In this document: positions 40,327 through 51,099 of the stretch, piece by piece
Position numbering within the stretch: the stretch's first letter is position 1
Layout: every line of letters starts with the position of its first letter
NCBI RefSeq assembly: GCF_003286085.1
Contig: NW_020825294.1
Location: 9,238,001-9,302,000, forward strand
Origin: Drosophila persimilis
Lineage: Eukaryota; Arthropoda; Insecta; Diptera; Drosophilidae
Length of the DNA stretch: 64,000 nucleotides
Reading direction: 5' to 3'
Notes under the pieces: generated by a model
What the model saw: only the letters and a program-made list of their open reading frames with translations
The model's database searches: none
Told to the model about the DNA's origin: nothing
Made by a program: the position numbers and the translations under genes

Positions 40327-41505
40327 TTAACAGTTGAAAATCCATGAAGCACCGATCTTATGTTCACCACTAATCGGGGCTTTGCCATCGCAGCCCACAT
40401 GATACGTCACATCAACGTTTTCGCCAATTTTCGTCTGGAAGACCACTCCCGCGTTTCCATCGTCTCGAACCTTGGCCTTCAGCAGCGATCCGTCCTCCAG
40501 CTGGTACTGACATCCAATGGCAAACTTCTTTAGCTGCTCCTCGCCATAAAAGTTCATTTTCAGAGCCACGGCCCAGCTCTCGCCAATGCGCTGAAAGAGA
40601 GAGCCCCGCAGATCCTTGAAGTTCTCCCTGTGAGTGTGGGAGGAAAAACACCAGTCAGCAGAAAATTACGTCGAGACCTTTCCAAAAATAGAACTTACGC
40701 CTTGAGGCCCATTTCGGTGGACCCGTTGTTGTATCCCAAGCAGAAGGCGTGCTTGTCGAATGCTTTCTCGGCGACGCTGTATACCGTGCGGTAGCCCAGA
40801 AGCCAGTTCTCAGCAGGAGCCGCAAGGACGTATCCCATTAGCGTGGGCTCCTTCACAATTGGCACCACTATCTCGATATTGAAAGGACTGCGCATAAAGC
40901 CAGCTTTTAGCAAGCTTGAACCTATACTTAACTGGTGTCTGAAGGAAAATCAATGTAAAAGCGTCGACACGGACAGCCAATTTTGCATTGCAGACTCACT
41001 CATCCGTCATGGAAAGTGCTGACCTCAGAATGGAGTGGGCTATGCCGCCAGCCACCAAACCTCGAACTCCGAGCTCCCCTCTAAACTCGTTGCTGCTGGT
41101 TACCCAGGTGAGGGACGTGTGAGAGTTTTCGAACTCTTTGAAAACCTCGAGCCCTCCAAACACGGAAGTCAAGAGGGGATTGCCCTCTCCGAAGCTGCTC
41201 AAGACGACGCCGTTATCCATCTTAGAGGAGCACCGCAAGTGCCAGACGCCAAACTTGTAGCCCCTGATGAGACACTCCTTGGCCGCACCACCCACGTGGA
41301 AATATGTGGGCATCTCGCCCTCGGGCACCGGCACCGGCAGTATCTCTACGTCATCCTTCACTTTTGGCTTATCTTGGGCTTTTGAGCTGTTATCCTGAGA
41401 GCTCGGTTCGGTTTTGGCCTCGGGTACTGGCTCGTCTTCTTCGTCGTTTTCTATTTCGGACTCTCTATTGCGCCGGAATATGCTACTGAGCCTTTTTTTA
41501 CTCAT
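40327..41505 (-). CDS. Divergent porin (VDAC)-like protein, 3 exons, 348 aa
   Basis: Third member of the porin array, resembling the D. melanogaster CG17139/CG17140 type. Exons 41505-41000, 40938-40699 and 40627-40327 phase to 1047 nt. Its intron phases match those of Porin and Porin2, showing common descent. It has an N-terminal extension of about 65-70 charged residues (acidic run ENDEEDEP, then PVPVPEGE) before the barrel, which begins near YFHVGGAAKECLIRGYKFGVW. The barrel is far more diverged than in Porin2. It should form a 19-strand barrel in the mitochondrial outer membrane. In D. melanogaster the paralogues are male-biased, so a testis role is inferred. The polar N-terminal extension could be a gating or targeting segment. 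Confidence 0.9.
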
Positions 41506-41713
41506 TTTGTCTAACGCTAAAAACGAACAAATTAATTAAACTAAAATTTTGTGAATTTAAGATTGGCAATTGAAATGCTTTCGGGAAAACCTGAAATTCA
41601 GTTCAAAACTACTCCGTTTGATGTATCGGAATGTAAAATGCTCGCAATCTGCTAAATATTATATTTTGATCCACTGTATAACCCTTATCCCAGTTCAACC
41701 ACTTCAACCACTT

Positions 41714-42732
41714 CTAGCACTCCAGGGCCAAGCCCACGCCAAACTTGTGGTTGCCATCGCTGATATTCCGCCCGTCTAGGACCGCCGAGATGGAGGCAGT
41801 GATGCCCTCACGCACCTTCTGTTCATAGCCCAGGCCCAGCTCCGCCTTGCTGTTGATCTTGGCCCGGATGAGGGCATCGCCCTCAAGACGATATATCATG
41901 CCCACCCCGACGGTCACGTCGCTGCCGCCGGCCTGCTCTGCTTCACCCTCTGCAGGCTCCGGTCCGCCACCGCCGCCGCCTGTTTTGGTCAGCTCTACAG
42001 CGGCATCGATCTGGTCATTGAGCTTGTAGAAGAGCGATGCCAACCAGGAGTCGCCATCCTTTCTGCAAAGAGCAAGGTCGGAGATTCATGTATCAACTGT
42101 CGAGTGCTGGACAGAACAGTGATCCAACTTACAGCTCGCCATGGAGTGTGGCCTTATCATTGGACCAGCCCAGGGCAACTTTCCAGCTGCTGAGTGATGT
42201 GTCTCCCAAATCAAACGTGCAGCCAAGCCCGCCTAAGAACTCCTTGTGGCCCAAGACCAGGGAGCAGTTCATGATGGGGCTCGAGCTGATGCCCATGTCA
42301 GTGAGGAAGTTGAAATGGTCCTCGACATAGCCCAGCTTGAACTTGCCGTCCTTGGAGCTGTAGGGGAATGAATTAGAGAGCGGAATAGCCAATGTCCGAA
42401 AGCCATACGTACTCAGAACTTGGCTGGAACTTGCCCTCCAGGCCCAACATCAGGCCCTGGGCCAGCTTATCCTTCTGCACGATCTCGCCAAAGAACCAAC
42501 TATCTGTATTCCAACGTTCCGTCAGCGTCAGACCAGAGTCCTCGATCTTGTACTTGCTCTGCAGGGAGCCGGCCACCTTGCTGTGATCCTGGCTGGCGAA
42601 TCCTGTGGTGAAAAACTCAATGCCCGGGCTGCTCATGCTCTTGCAGTCCAGCTGCCAGACACCAGGATGGTAGCCGCGCCTGAACAGATCCCGTGCCAGC
42701 TTTCCCAAGTCAGGATACGGTGGCGGTGCCAT
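41714..42732 (-). CDS. Porin2: Porin2, VDAC paralogue, 297 aa
   Basis: Voltage-dependent anion channel paralogue of the mitochondrial outer membrane. Exons 42732-42413, 42357-42133 and 42062-41714 phase to 894 nt. Starts MAPPPYPDLGKLARDLF like Porin, and the first coding exon has the same 320-nt length as that of Porin. An in-frame ATG seven codons upstream is ignored because homology begins at MAPPPY. A Gly/Glu-rich insertion (GGGGGGPEPAEGEAEQ) lies in the loop of exon 3, absent from Porin and known from fly Porin2. C-terminal VDAC strand GNHKFGVGLALEC. Lies 313 nt from its upstream neighbour's stop codon and on the same strand, so the array arose by tandem duplication. No lesions. Confidence 0.95.
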
Positions 42733-42753
42733 TTTAGACGCACTGAGTTGCAA

Positions 42754-43727
42754 TGGATGAGGTTTAACGGAGTGAAAGCGTTTTCGAATTTTTACCGAAC
42801 TATTCTATTAATTATTGAAAAATTTGTGATGTGCCAGATTAGGATGATTGTATGATTACGAGCTGCTATTCAAGGCTCTCTATGATAGAGCAAAGAGCCC
42901 ACGACAACAGGTAGCCATGTGAATACTTTACAGACATAGGCGTAGTACTTGTGCGGTCTAGTGGTCCATATGCTTTAGGGGTCCTACTTCCTCTTTCTTA
43001 TAGTACATTCGACCTGGTTGCAGAGGTACTTATCCCTTGCCATCCATCACGTTCACACACCTCGAATCCGTATAGTTTTCTTACTTTTCGCTTTATTTCT
43101 TTTCAGGTAAATGCACAACAAAATGTAGATTGTTTAAGAATTGTGTAGGGTGTGTCCTGGTTCCCCCTCTGAGGGATAGGAGCAGGGATCTGGCAGTGGC
43201 AGCCCTCTCCACTGCAAATAAGTCAAGCTCCGAGCAACAGTGTTCGTTTTAACTTTAGTTTTGTTTAATAGGTAAATGTATTTTTCTCTGTTCTTTGCCA
43301 ACAACACATAAGCTAGTTTTCATGGTACATACTAAACAAAACTACATCCAGCGACGGTTGACTGACCGACTGACCGTCCGACCGTCCCGACCCTTGCTCG
43401 CTTTGTTGGTTGGCAGTGTCTCTTCTGCAGATTCTGGTGGAGCACGGATTGTTGGAAATGGAGGCGGGAGGCGGTGGCGGTGGCGCAGGTGGAGGCGGAG
43501 GAGTTCTGGCAACTGATCTAAACCGTTTGCTAAATGTGAAGATTCTTGTATCTTTTGTGGTGTTTTCGTAAAATATCTTTTACAGTTTTATTTGCTTATT
43601 TGTTGTTCTGCTTTGCTTGGTGTTGTTTCTGCACTTTTACTTTTACTTTTCTTTCTGTTACTGTTGTTGTTGTTGGGAGTGTGGGGATGTTAGATAACTA
43701 TATTCCTCGATTGGGAAAATCGTCGAC
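42754..43727. other. Region between Porin2 and Porin
   Basis: About 1 kb holding the Porin 3' UTR (minus strand; TTTATT at about 43587 reads AATAAA) and the Porin2 promoter region. A GGC/GGTGGC-rich patch lies near 43460-43505. No further gene seen. Confidence 0.6.
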
Positions 43728-44716
43728 CTAAGCCTCCAGCTCCAGACCAACTCCGATCTTGTGGCCGCCGTCGTTGAAGTTCTTGCCATCGACCAACGTG
43801 GACAGGGTCAAGGTGATGCCATCACGCAACTTCTGCTGATAGCCCAAGCCCACCTGGCTGGCATTGTTCACCTTGGCGCGTACGCTGGCATCGTCGCCCA
43901 ATTGGTATTTGGCGCCGATGGCGAACTTGGTGTTGCTGTTGCCGCTGGCCCACGACAGCTGCACACCCACATCCAGCTTGTCCGAAGTGCGTTGGAAGAT
44001 GGAGCCGCTGAACTCCTGGCCATCGTTCCTGGAATCAGAAGCAAAGTAGAGTAGGTCGATTATACATCCAGTCGTGCGGCAGTGGGTGCTACTGTTTACT
44101 TACACAGATGTGTGCAAGACAAAGTCCTTGGTGGTGTAGCCAAGGGCAAAGTTGTTGGTGGTCAACTTGGTCTGTTGCGTATCAAATGCGGCCTGGTAGC
44201 CGGCCAACCATCCGTTGTAGCCCAGCACGGCAGAGGCGTTGATCAAGGGACCCTTCAGATCAATGTTGACGTCCGAATCGGCTTTCACGTATTCGTGGCC
44301 GAAGCCAACCTTGAACTTGCCGTTCTTGTTTCTGTTCGGAAAGAAAGTGTCAATAATCCGGGTCTGGGGGTCATCTAGAACACGTGCGTCGCATACCCAG
44401 ACTGGGGAGCAAAGTTTCCCTCCAGCGAGAGCTTCAGACCCTCGAGCAGCTGGTCCTGGACAGCCACCTCGGTGAACAGGGTGTTGTCTGTGTTCCACTT
44501 CTCCGTGAGAGTGAGGCCATAGTCCTTCACCTTGTACTTGGTCTCCAGGGAGCCGAAGACCTTGCCCGACTCCTGGTTGGAGTGGCCAGCTGTGTTGAAT
44601 TCAATGCCCGAGGGCGTCTTGGTCTTCAGGTCCAATTTCCACAGACCAAAGTTGTAGCCTTTGCTGAAGATGTCGCGAGCCTGCTTGCCCAAATCGCTGT
44701 ATGATGGAGGAGCCAT
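43728..44716 (-). CDS. Porin: Porin (VDAC), 282 aa
   Basis: Main mitochondrial outer-membrane channel for ATP/ADP and metabolites. Exons 44716-44397, 44331-44104 and 44028-43728 phase to 849 nt, exactly the 282 residues of fly Porin. N-terminal helix [17 protein letters not shown], then beta strands; the C-terminus [13 protein letters not shown] is the conserved porin signature. The start codon immediately follows an acceptor (CACTTCAG|ATG), so the 5' UTR comes from a remote exon, most likely 46688 and upstream. Strong codon bias towards G/C third positions suggests high expression. The paralogues Porin2 and the porin-like gene follow downstream on the same strand. Confidence 0.98.
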
Positions 44717-46687
44717 CTGAAGTGATTTCAAAGAGAACTCGAATTAGCTTGTGAAAGATCGATAAAAGGGCCTGGGCCATTTATTGCAAATTATTTCACT
44801 TTCCCGCACAATTATTGCTCGGAAAGCTAGATAAGCTGCCGTGTTCATGGAAACGGGACGGAGCGGGCCATTCTAATCTTATCAGCTACATGATGAAAAT
44901 TACTTTTTGTGGAATTAAATCCTTCTATATGTATAGCCGGCTGCGATTGGAAAGTGAAAAGCTGAATTCGGAATGCCCAGAGGCAGCGCATAGACAAGTG
45001 AAAAGATATCAAGACATTTCCCCGTTGTACTTGGCTAAATGTCAATTTAGTGCAGCGAAAATAAACAAAAAGTTTGATTTCAATTTAGATTCGTTTTCAA
45101 GGCAGCATTCTACCATGGCATGGCTGCCAGAGATCAGTCGAAGAAAAGCCTCAGCGGCATGTGCTGATGTATGAGTGGAGAGGTCAACGCACGTCTGCTG
45201 TAGAGTGCCGCAAAAATGTAAGAGAGAGCCAGCGAGACTTGGGTCGCGTCTGATCGCTGTGACGCACACAGTAACAAAGCTAAGCGAAGTGATTTGTGGA
45301 AATTTCACCACACAAAAACTGGTCTAGTTATGAGGCATCGAGAAGCTTCATTCGTTTCTTCCAGCTAACAGAAATTGTATCATGAAAGCGACGGTTAAAT
45401 ACCCAATGGATATCCAATGGCGAGAGGAGAGATGTAGTAACTGGAACTACAGTTAGACTCCCATATGCGGTCTGCTCTACCCCATGCCCCTGCCTTTTTG
45501 GCACCGATTGCTGGTCAGCCGGCAGAGCAGCGCTGCAGCAGCCGAGCGATCATTGACACAGAAGCTAACTGCACAATTGCAGTCTCTGCTTTGGTCTCTC
45601 CTTCGTTTCTATTTCCGTGTGACGTCAAGAATGCGAAACAAGCAAACAGTTCACAGTCATGGTGCGAATATTGGGCACGGCTTTCGGAGAGCGGACCGGA
45701 CCTGCTACTGGGACCTGCGAGCAATCGAGAACGTGAATTATGAAAAGCACAGCGACGGCGAGTTTTTATGGCCAAGAGCCAAACGGGAAATGACCAGCAA
45801 CGAAAGAGCAGACGCGCCCTCCCGAAAATGGGACAGATATGGAAATGCTAACTGATCTATTCAGGTGCCGTGTGATGTAACAATGGAAACAAAAATCACA
45901 TAGAAAAGAGGTCCCGGGACAGCAGCATCTCAAATGTGACCTTGATTCAGGGGCTAGACCTTCGAATAACTTATACATGGGGGGGTAAGGGGAGAGAGGG
46001 CTCTTACATCTCTTCATTGCATAACCAGAAAAGAATTAATTTTCTTACAATCACACAGAATTTCGCTCGAAAAGGTGTCACGGAAAACTATTGATTTTTA
46101 GTGACGTCACTTTTAGAACAGAACCTGGACTAAAACTGCCGCATCACACGCCCCCTCCACCTCACATGACAGCCTGCCCACACACACAAGCAAATGGAAA
46201 AAACGATAAGGAAAAGCAAGAATATGTATGTTGATAAAAACGAGCGAAGAGCGATGTGACATTGCGATAACGAACAAAATTGATCAAAACAATTTAAACG
46301 AGAGCACTCATTCATTGGTGGCGAACATGTTACGTAACTACATTTTCCCAGCACTCTTTGCCGGCTGCTGCCAATGAACTCTTCGTGCGTATGAGCCCGT
46401 TTGCGAGTGTGTGGGCCGGCGTCAATTTAGTTTGGCCCATGAGTTTTTATCAGCTAGCTATACTTCGATGCATTTTTCATTAGCTGATAAATACTTTTTT
46501 CACCCATCGAGCTAGCCATTCAAATACAACTACAACCCTTTGCGGCTAATGCGCGTGTGTACTTGCAAATTTTTTTCCTTTCGAGGTTATGAAATCACTT
46601 TCACTGGCGATCTGCACTCGGCTGTTTGTGGAGTTTTCCTACTGGTTGGCATTGTACTTTAAAGCGTCTTAAGCTAGTTGTACTTAC
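44717..46687 (-). other. Porin: Long first intron of Porin
   Basis: Inferred intron from the donor CCAAA|GTAAGT at 46688/46687 to the acceptor just before the Porin ATG. It holds no convincing ORF; alternative first exons are possible near 45.3-46.0 kb. Confidence 0.6.
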
Positions 46688-46760
46688 TTTGGATAAGTTT
46701 TAGTTTAGTTGGTAATTCAAGAGGAACAGAAACACGACGAGACTTTTAAACGACGACCAC
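46688..46760 (-). other. Porin: Putative non-coding first exon of Porin
   Basis: Minus-strand sequence just downstream of motif 1, ending at a near-consensus donor (AAA|GTAAGT). The 5' boundary is approximate. It contains no ATG-initiated frame that would compete with Porin. Confidence 0.5.
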
Positions 46761-46778
46761 AAAAATTAGTTCTGCGAA

Positions 46779-46866
46779 CAGTGTGACCAGCGGATTTATT
46801 AATAGACCAGTGTGACCGCGGATTTATCGTTCAAATATACCGTCCGACTCTCAGAAATATACCAAA
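46779..46866 (-). promoter_or_regulatory. Porin promoter: two motif 1 copies plus motif 6
   Basis: TGGTCACACTG at 46789-46779 and CGGTCACACTG at 46818-46808 (minus strand) both match Ohler motif 1. A perfect motif 6 (TTTGGTATATTT) occupies 46866-46855, with a second, imperfect match near 46842-46833. The motif 6 then motif 1 order is the usual housekeeping arrangement and points at the Porin first exon. Confidence 0.65.
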
Positions 46867-47464
46867 ATATAACGTAAATATACTGTCGCATTCTGGTGCT
46901 ATTATACATATTCCTCGTTTTTGATCTTCTGTCGAATATTACTACCCAGCTAAGGCCTGAGGATCTGAGCTCATAATATTATACGATTATTAAATCAATT
47001 TCCTACAAGACTGGTTAAATTAAGGTTTTCATATATATTGCATTGCTTATAAAATAAGGTTTAAGCAAAAATGGTCCACAACAATTTCCACTAAATTCAT
47101 GTCACGACATGGTGATGACTTTAACATGACTTTAACTAAACGTTGGCTACAATGCGAAAGCGAGAAAATGTGTACGTTTAAACCATTTTTTCATATGTAT
47201 AAGCCCTATGGAAGCGTCGGTGTGAAAAACCTACGTTATCCACTTTTTAACATGCCTTGAATGCATCCGAGCCATTGGGCATGATTGTTGTTGTTTTTTG
47301 TTTATTTTGTACCATTTTTCGCATAGAAACATGCGGCTTAGGAACATCCAAAATGGATGGTGGACTAACTGGGAAATTTTCAGAACGGCAAAACCTTACG
47401 GACCATCCCCGAAATGGATGGTGGATGGTCGTCAGTGTGAATAGCCTATTTAGTCTGGTGGCAC

Positions 47465-47560
47465 ACCTTAAGACCTGATGAATTCTCTCCCTGCGCAATC
47501 AAATTAATTATTTAAGAGCCCGAACAATGTCGGCCAGCTCGAACGACCCCACGTGCGATT
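47465..47560 (+). pseudogene. Diverged copy of the sip1 5' end
   Basis: Shares the block AAGAC(C/A)TGATGAA-TTCTCTCC, then GCGCA-ATCA, GAGCCC and finally ACAATGTCGG, in the same order as sip1 at 50990-51106. After the ATG at 47527 the reading frame begins MSASSNDPTCDYG, unlike sip1, and runs into a repeat at about 47600. It looks like a broken partial duplication of the sip1 promoter and start, now separated from sip1 by 3.4 kb of transposon DNA. The alternative is a short 5' exon of another, interrupted gene. Confidence 0.4.
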
Positions 47561-47597
47561 ACGGTATTATTATTTTTGTAGGTGAATCCCATTTTAT

Positions 47598-48721
47598 ACA
47601 TACGGGTATTGTTGAAAGCTAAATAAACGAGGGGGAACGTTGTGAGTTGCTGCGGACACCGCAACTCTACGGTTATACCCGATACTAAGTCAGTATGGCT
47701 CTCCTCCGGCAGACGCCGCTAATATTAAGCGACACGACAAACAGTGTGTGCGAGAGAGACAGAAAATCAGTTTGAGCGTGACGTCGGGCGCTGCGTAGCC
47801 ACTGCAAATTGATTTGTTCCTTTTGGCTATAAAAATGATCTGATCTGATCCAGATTCAGCAATCTAATAGATATGGTCATTATCTATGATTCTGATTAGT
47901 TCTCTCAAATCTGCAATATTGTGGATGCAACAGATTTTCGTCCTTTGTGGGGGCGAAATTCTGAGATATACGTTTTATAGTGAGATCTAACAGAAGTGCG
48001 GATACCAAATTTGTTTACTCTAGCCTTAATAGTCTCTGAGATTTGTGGTTGCCTCAGATTTTCGTTCTTTGCGGGGGCGGAAGGGGGTGTGGCGAAATTT
48101 GGACAGGAAACGGTCAAGGTCCGATATCACAGGAGTGTGGATACCAAATTTGGTTGCTCTGGCTTTTATAGGTTCTGAGATCCTTGAACTCATATTTTGC
48201 AATTGGCAAAACCGACCATGAAACCTGTGTGTTAGAGTGAGACAGAGCGAGAAAGAGTGAAATTGTTTTCGTGATTCTGGCTGTAATAATTATACGATCT
48301 GGTTCAGATTTTGCACTCTAGAAGATATAGTCATCTTCTACGATTCTGCGTTTTTAGTTTTCTCGTATCGTCGAAATTGTGGATGCCACAGATTTTCGCC
48401 CTTTGTGGGGGCGGAAGTGGGCGGGGCAAAGTTTTGAAATATTTTTGGAGCAGTGACATATCACAGAAGTCTGGATCCAAAACATCGTTGCTCTAGCTCT
48501 TATAGTCTTTGAGCACTAGGCGCTGAAGGGGACGGACAGACGGACGGACGGACAGACGGACGGACGGACAGACAGACATGGCTCAATCGACTCGGCTATT
48601 GATGCTGATCAAGAATATATATACTTTATAGGGTCGGAAACGATTCCTTCTGGACGTTACACACATCCACTTTTACCACAAATCTAATATACCCCAATAC
48701 TCATTTTGAGTATCGGGTATA
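47598..48721 (+). mobile_element. DINE-1/ISY/SGM-like non-autonomous repeat
   Basis: About 1.1 kb without coding capacity. A 13-bp inverted pair marks it: TATACCCGATACT at 47674-47686 and AGTATCGGGTATA at 48709-48721. A stem GAGTTGC/GCAACTC lies at 47643-47667. Inside are three imperfect repeats of about 120-250 bp, each with GATTTTCG..CTTTG.GGGGGCG followed by GGATACCAAAT or a variant. A GGAC/AGAC microsatellite follows. The 3' part matches the abundant Drosophila DINE-1 class of non-autonomous Helitrons, and the obscura-group forms called SGM or ISY/ISX, from general knowledge. A GCGAGAGAGACAGA tract occurs near 47751. Confidence 0.65.
48530..48578 (+). repeat. GGAC/AGAC microsatellite inside the DINE-like repeat
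   Basis: Tetranucleotide array of GGAC and AGAC units, about 12 copies. Such a core array is usual for DINE-1-type elements. Confidence 0.9.
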
Positions 48722-50243
48722 AAAAAAAACTTTTAGGCCAAAAAGTTTGATCTACTAGCAATTGAATGAGAGAAGAATTGGAAAAGATAACTGTTTGTAC
48801 GAATAAGGAGAATCAAATTAAGTGACGTTTATCAGTTGTCAAAATTATTTACACACATTTTTAATGCTGCAGAAGTATTTACACAAAACTTTAAGTTAAT
48901 TTTTTATTATGATTTAATGATTTTTTTTTAAATTTGTTGGATGAATAATAATAATAATGATTAATATTTTGTAATTCCACCTTTGACATCAATAACTGCT
49001 TGCAACCGGGCTGGTACTGATTCCACTAAGTGGCGAGCATATCCAAGTTCCAATTTCGACCAAATTTCCTTTACTTCCTCGATGGTAGCGTCGCGTTTTC
49101 GGTTTTTATCAATTGTTCTTTGTCCTTTAATAAGCGACCAAACATTTTCTATGATATTGAGATCAGGGCTCTGCGCAGGCCAGGGAAGAACAGCCACATT
49201 GAGATCTCGTAAAAATTTTGTACGTGCCGATCCCTTGTGGCATGGAGCATTGACTTGCTGTAAAATCCAGTCGGAGATGGGAAATAGCCTGTCACCAGAC
49301 ACAAAAGCATGTTCATTCAGTATATCGAGATACCGGGTCTGATTCAGAGTGCCTTCTATTGGAACAAAGTCTCCAAATCCGTAGTAAGACATGCACCACC
49401 AGAACATCACTGTGCCTCCACCAAATCTGTTTAATGGTTGCACTGCACTTTGTTTTTTTGCTTGTCGTAGATGCATAAATCTTTTACAGAATGAGCCTTG
49501 GAACTGGAAAGCTACTTCATCTGTCCATAAAACATTTTACCAAAACTCCTTTGGTTTGTTAACGTATTCCAATGCGAATGAGAGGTGTTTTGCTTTATAT
49601 GCCTTTATTTTTCGCACTGTATACGTTCGTATGTCGATCTCCTTCAATCCCCGCCGTATTGTAGCATCACAGGCTTTTTTGCCCATCAATTGTTGCGAAT
49701 CTGCAGACAATTTAACTGGGCTTATCGACGGATTTTTATCGACTATGCCAATTAAACGTCTCCATTCCCGTTCATCCATCGCTTGTTTCCTTCCACTTCT
49801 TTTTAAATTCTGTAAATTTCCATTCGTGTCCTTTTTCTTTTCCAGATTATAAACGGTTTTTCTACAAATTTTGTAAGTTTTGGCCAGTTCCGACGTTGAA
49901 ATCCCGCTTTTAAATTTTGTAACGATCTCGGATCGAGTTTCAACGGACAACTCCTTTGTCTTCACCATTTTACAAGTCAAACCAAGTCTAAGAATAAGCT
50001 CTAATTTGCATTGTGTAAATACTTCTGAAATAATGCAAATTTGTGTAAATACTTTTGACAACAGGTCACATGCTTCTATTTTTAGTCCATTAACAGTTAT
50101 TTTTCCAATTCTTCTTTCAACCAATTCCTAGTAGATCAAGATTTTTGCCCGTAAATTTTTTTTTTTGTATTTTGATTTCAACAACTCCTAAACTTGAACA
50201 TGCAAAAAAAAACTCGTTGTGTAAATACTTCTGACCACCCCTG
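48722..50243 (-). mobile_element. Degenerate Tc1-family (Bari-like) transposon with long inverted repeats
   Basis: The right end is intact: CAGGGGTGGTCAGAAG (minus strand) ending at 50243, followed by a TA target dinucleotide. Inverted repeats of roughly 230 bp carry copies of a GTGTAAATACTTCTGA-type direct repeat at about 50014, 50041 and 50216 on the right, and 48836 and 48870 (inverted) on the left: an IR/DR arrangement. The left inverted repeat aligns to the right one only up to about 48722, where it abuts the DINE-like repeat, so the outermost 75 bp or so on the left is missing. The element is therefore probably immobile. A transposase relic lies inside. Confidence 0.85.
48961..49968 (-). 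pseudogene. Broken Tc1/mariner transposase
   Basis: About 335 codons from MVKTKELSVETR to the C-terminal GGITKY, in one frame. N-terminal helix-turn-helix region (SELAKTYKICRKTVYNLEKK), a basic KRSGRK linker, then a DD34E domain. Two lesions are visible. A TAA stop at 49537-49539 follows KPKEFW, immediately before the block that holds the first catalytic Asp (WTDE). The second catalytic Asp is replaced by Val (ILQQVNAPCHKG, normally QQDNAPCH). The third acid is kept in SPDLNIIENVW, 34 residues on. The protein resembles Bari transposases. The relic has no role now, except perhaps as a source of inverted-repeat RNA. Confidence 0.88.
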
Positions 50244-50517
50244 TATGTATTAGCATAGCCACTTGTTTTGACGTTCTGGGATTGGATTAAAAAATGTACA
50301 TAGTTAAATTAGAAAGCTAGCATTGGTGGATTTGCTAGAATAATATTCAAACATTTCCACAATATCATCGACAATTTTTTGGATCTATGGAAAATGGACA
50401 TGAAATGGACAGAACAAGCACTAGTTCCGCTACCATTAATTCAGCAAATTTTTAGTTACATATAAAGCTAAAACAAGCTAAATATATTTTTAACATATGC
50501 TAAACAGCAGATATAAG

Positions 50518-50634
50518 CTATTTAATAGTGCACTCGCGCCGACTAAATGGACCACACTTTCCTGGTGACGAATCCACCTGTCTTCCGTAGACAATAGACA
50601 GGAATGCGACGAAGGCCAACAGTACCAGCTTCAT
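50518..50634 (-). CDS. Small secreted cysteine-containing peptide, 38 aa
   Basis: Begins MKLVLLAFVAFLSIVYG, a textbook signal peptide with likely cleavage after YG. This leaves about 21 residues beginning RQVDSSPGKCGP and ending RRECTIK, with two cysteines that could form one disulfide. An in-frame ATG 26 codons upstream is unlikely because it would bury the signal peptide and lies before the predicted transcription start. A TATA box sits 37-42 nt upstream. Such short TATA-driven secreted peptides in flies are often seminal-fluid or immune peptides; I do not recognise this one. It lies between a dead transposon and sip1. No clear AATAAA follows, and a further exon cannot be excluded. Confidence 0.6.
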   Translation of the reverse strand: MKLVLLAFVAFLSIVYGRQVDSSPGKCGPFSRRECTIK

Positions 50635-50670
50635 GTTTTGGCGGTTGATGAATGATAAATTCTTACGACT

Positions 50671-50676
50671 TTTATA
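50671..50676 (-). promoter_or_regulatory. TATA box of the small secreted peptide gene
   Basis: TATAAA on the minus strand (GGTATAAAAG context), with initiator-like TCATTCATCA 21-30 nt downstream and the ATG shortly after. The leader would be about 10-20 nt. Confidence 0.6.
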
Positions 50677-50978
50677 CCTTTGAAGATGGTCAAATATAAT
50701 TTCTTTCTTCACGCATCATTGGCTATGTGTGATATTTTAATTCCTACCAGGAAGAATAATGAACTTTGGTATTACAAAACAGCACTGACGTACAAAATTA
50801 AAATTATTTATTGGTTTATTAAAGATAATTATTTTGTCGATACTTAAATTAAATTGTCGATTTTAAGATTTTTTTATGTCCAATTCCAATTATTTTAATA
50901 GATATATTTTAAATCTTGCGCCAATAAAAGTCTAGTCGATAACGATAACCTAAGTTACCAATATTAGTTAATTACAAC

Positions 50979-50986
50979 TATCGATA
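50979..50986 (+). promoter_or_regulatory. DRE in the sip1 promoter
   Basis: TATCGATA, the DNA replication-related element bound by DREF, 114 nt before the sip1 start codon. A typical element of fly housekeeping genes. Confidence 0.7.
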
Positions 50987-51099
50987 CCCTCAAGACATGA
51001 TGAAATTCTCTCCTCGCGCATCACTAATATTTCCCGAGCCCAATTTCTTGTTTACATATTTTCGCAATTAATTTATTAGAATATTCAAGCGCCTAAACA

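Noticed and set aside
49391..49852. 153-codon plus-strand ORF
   Set aside because: Antisense of the transposase relic.
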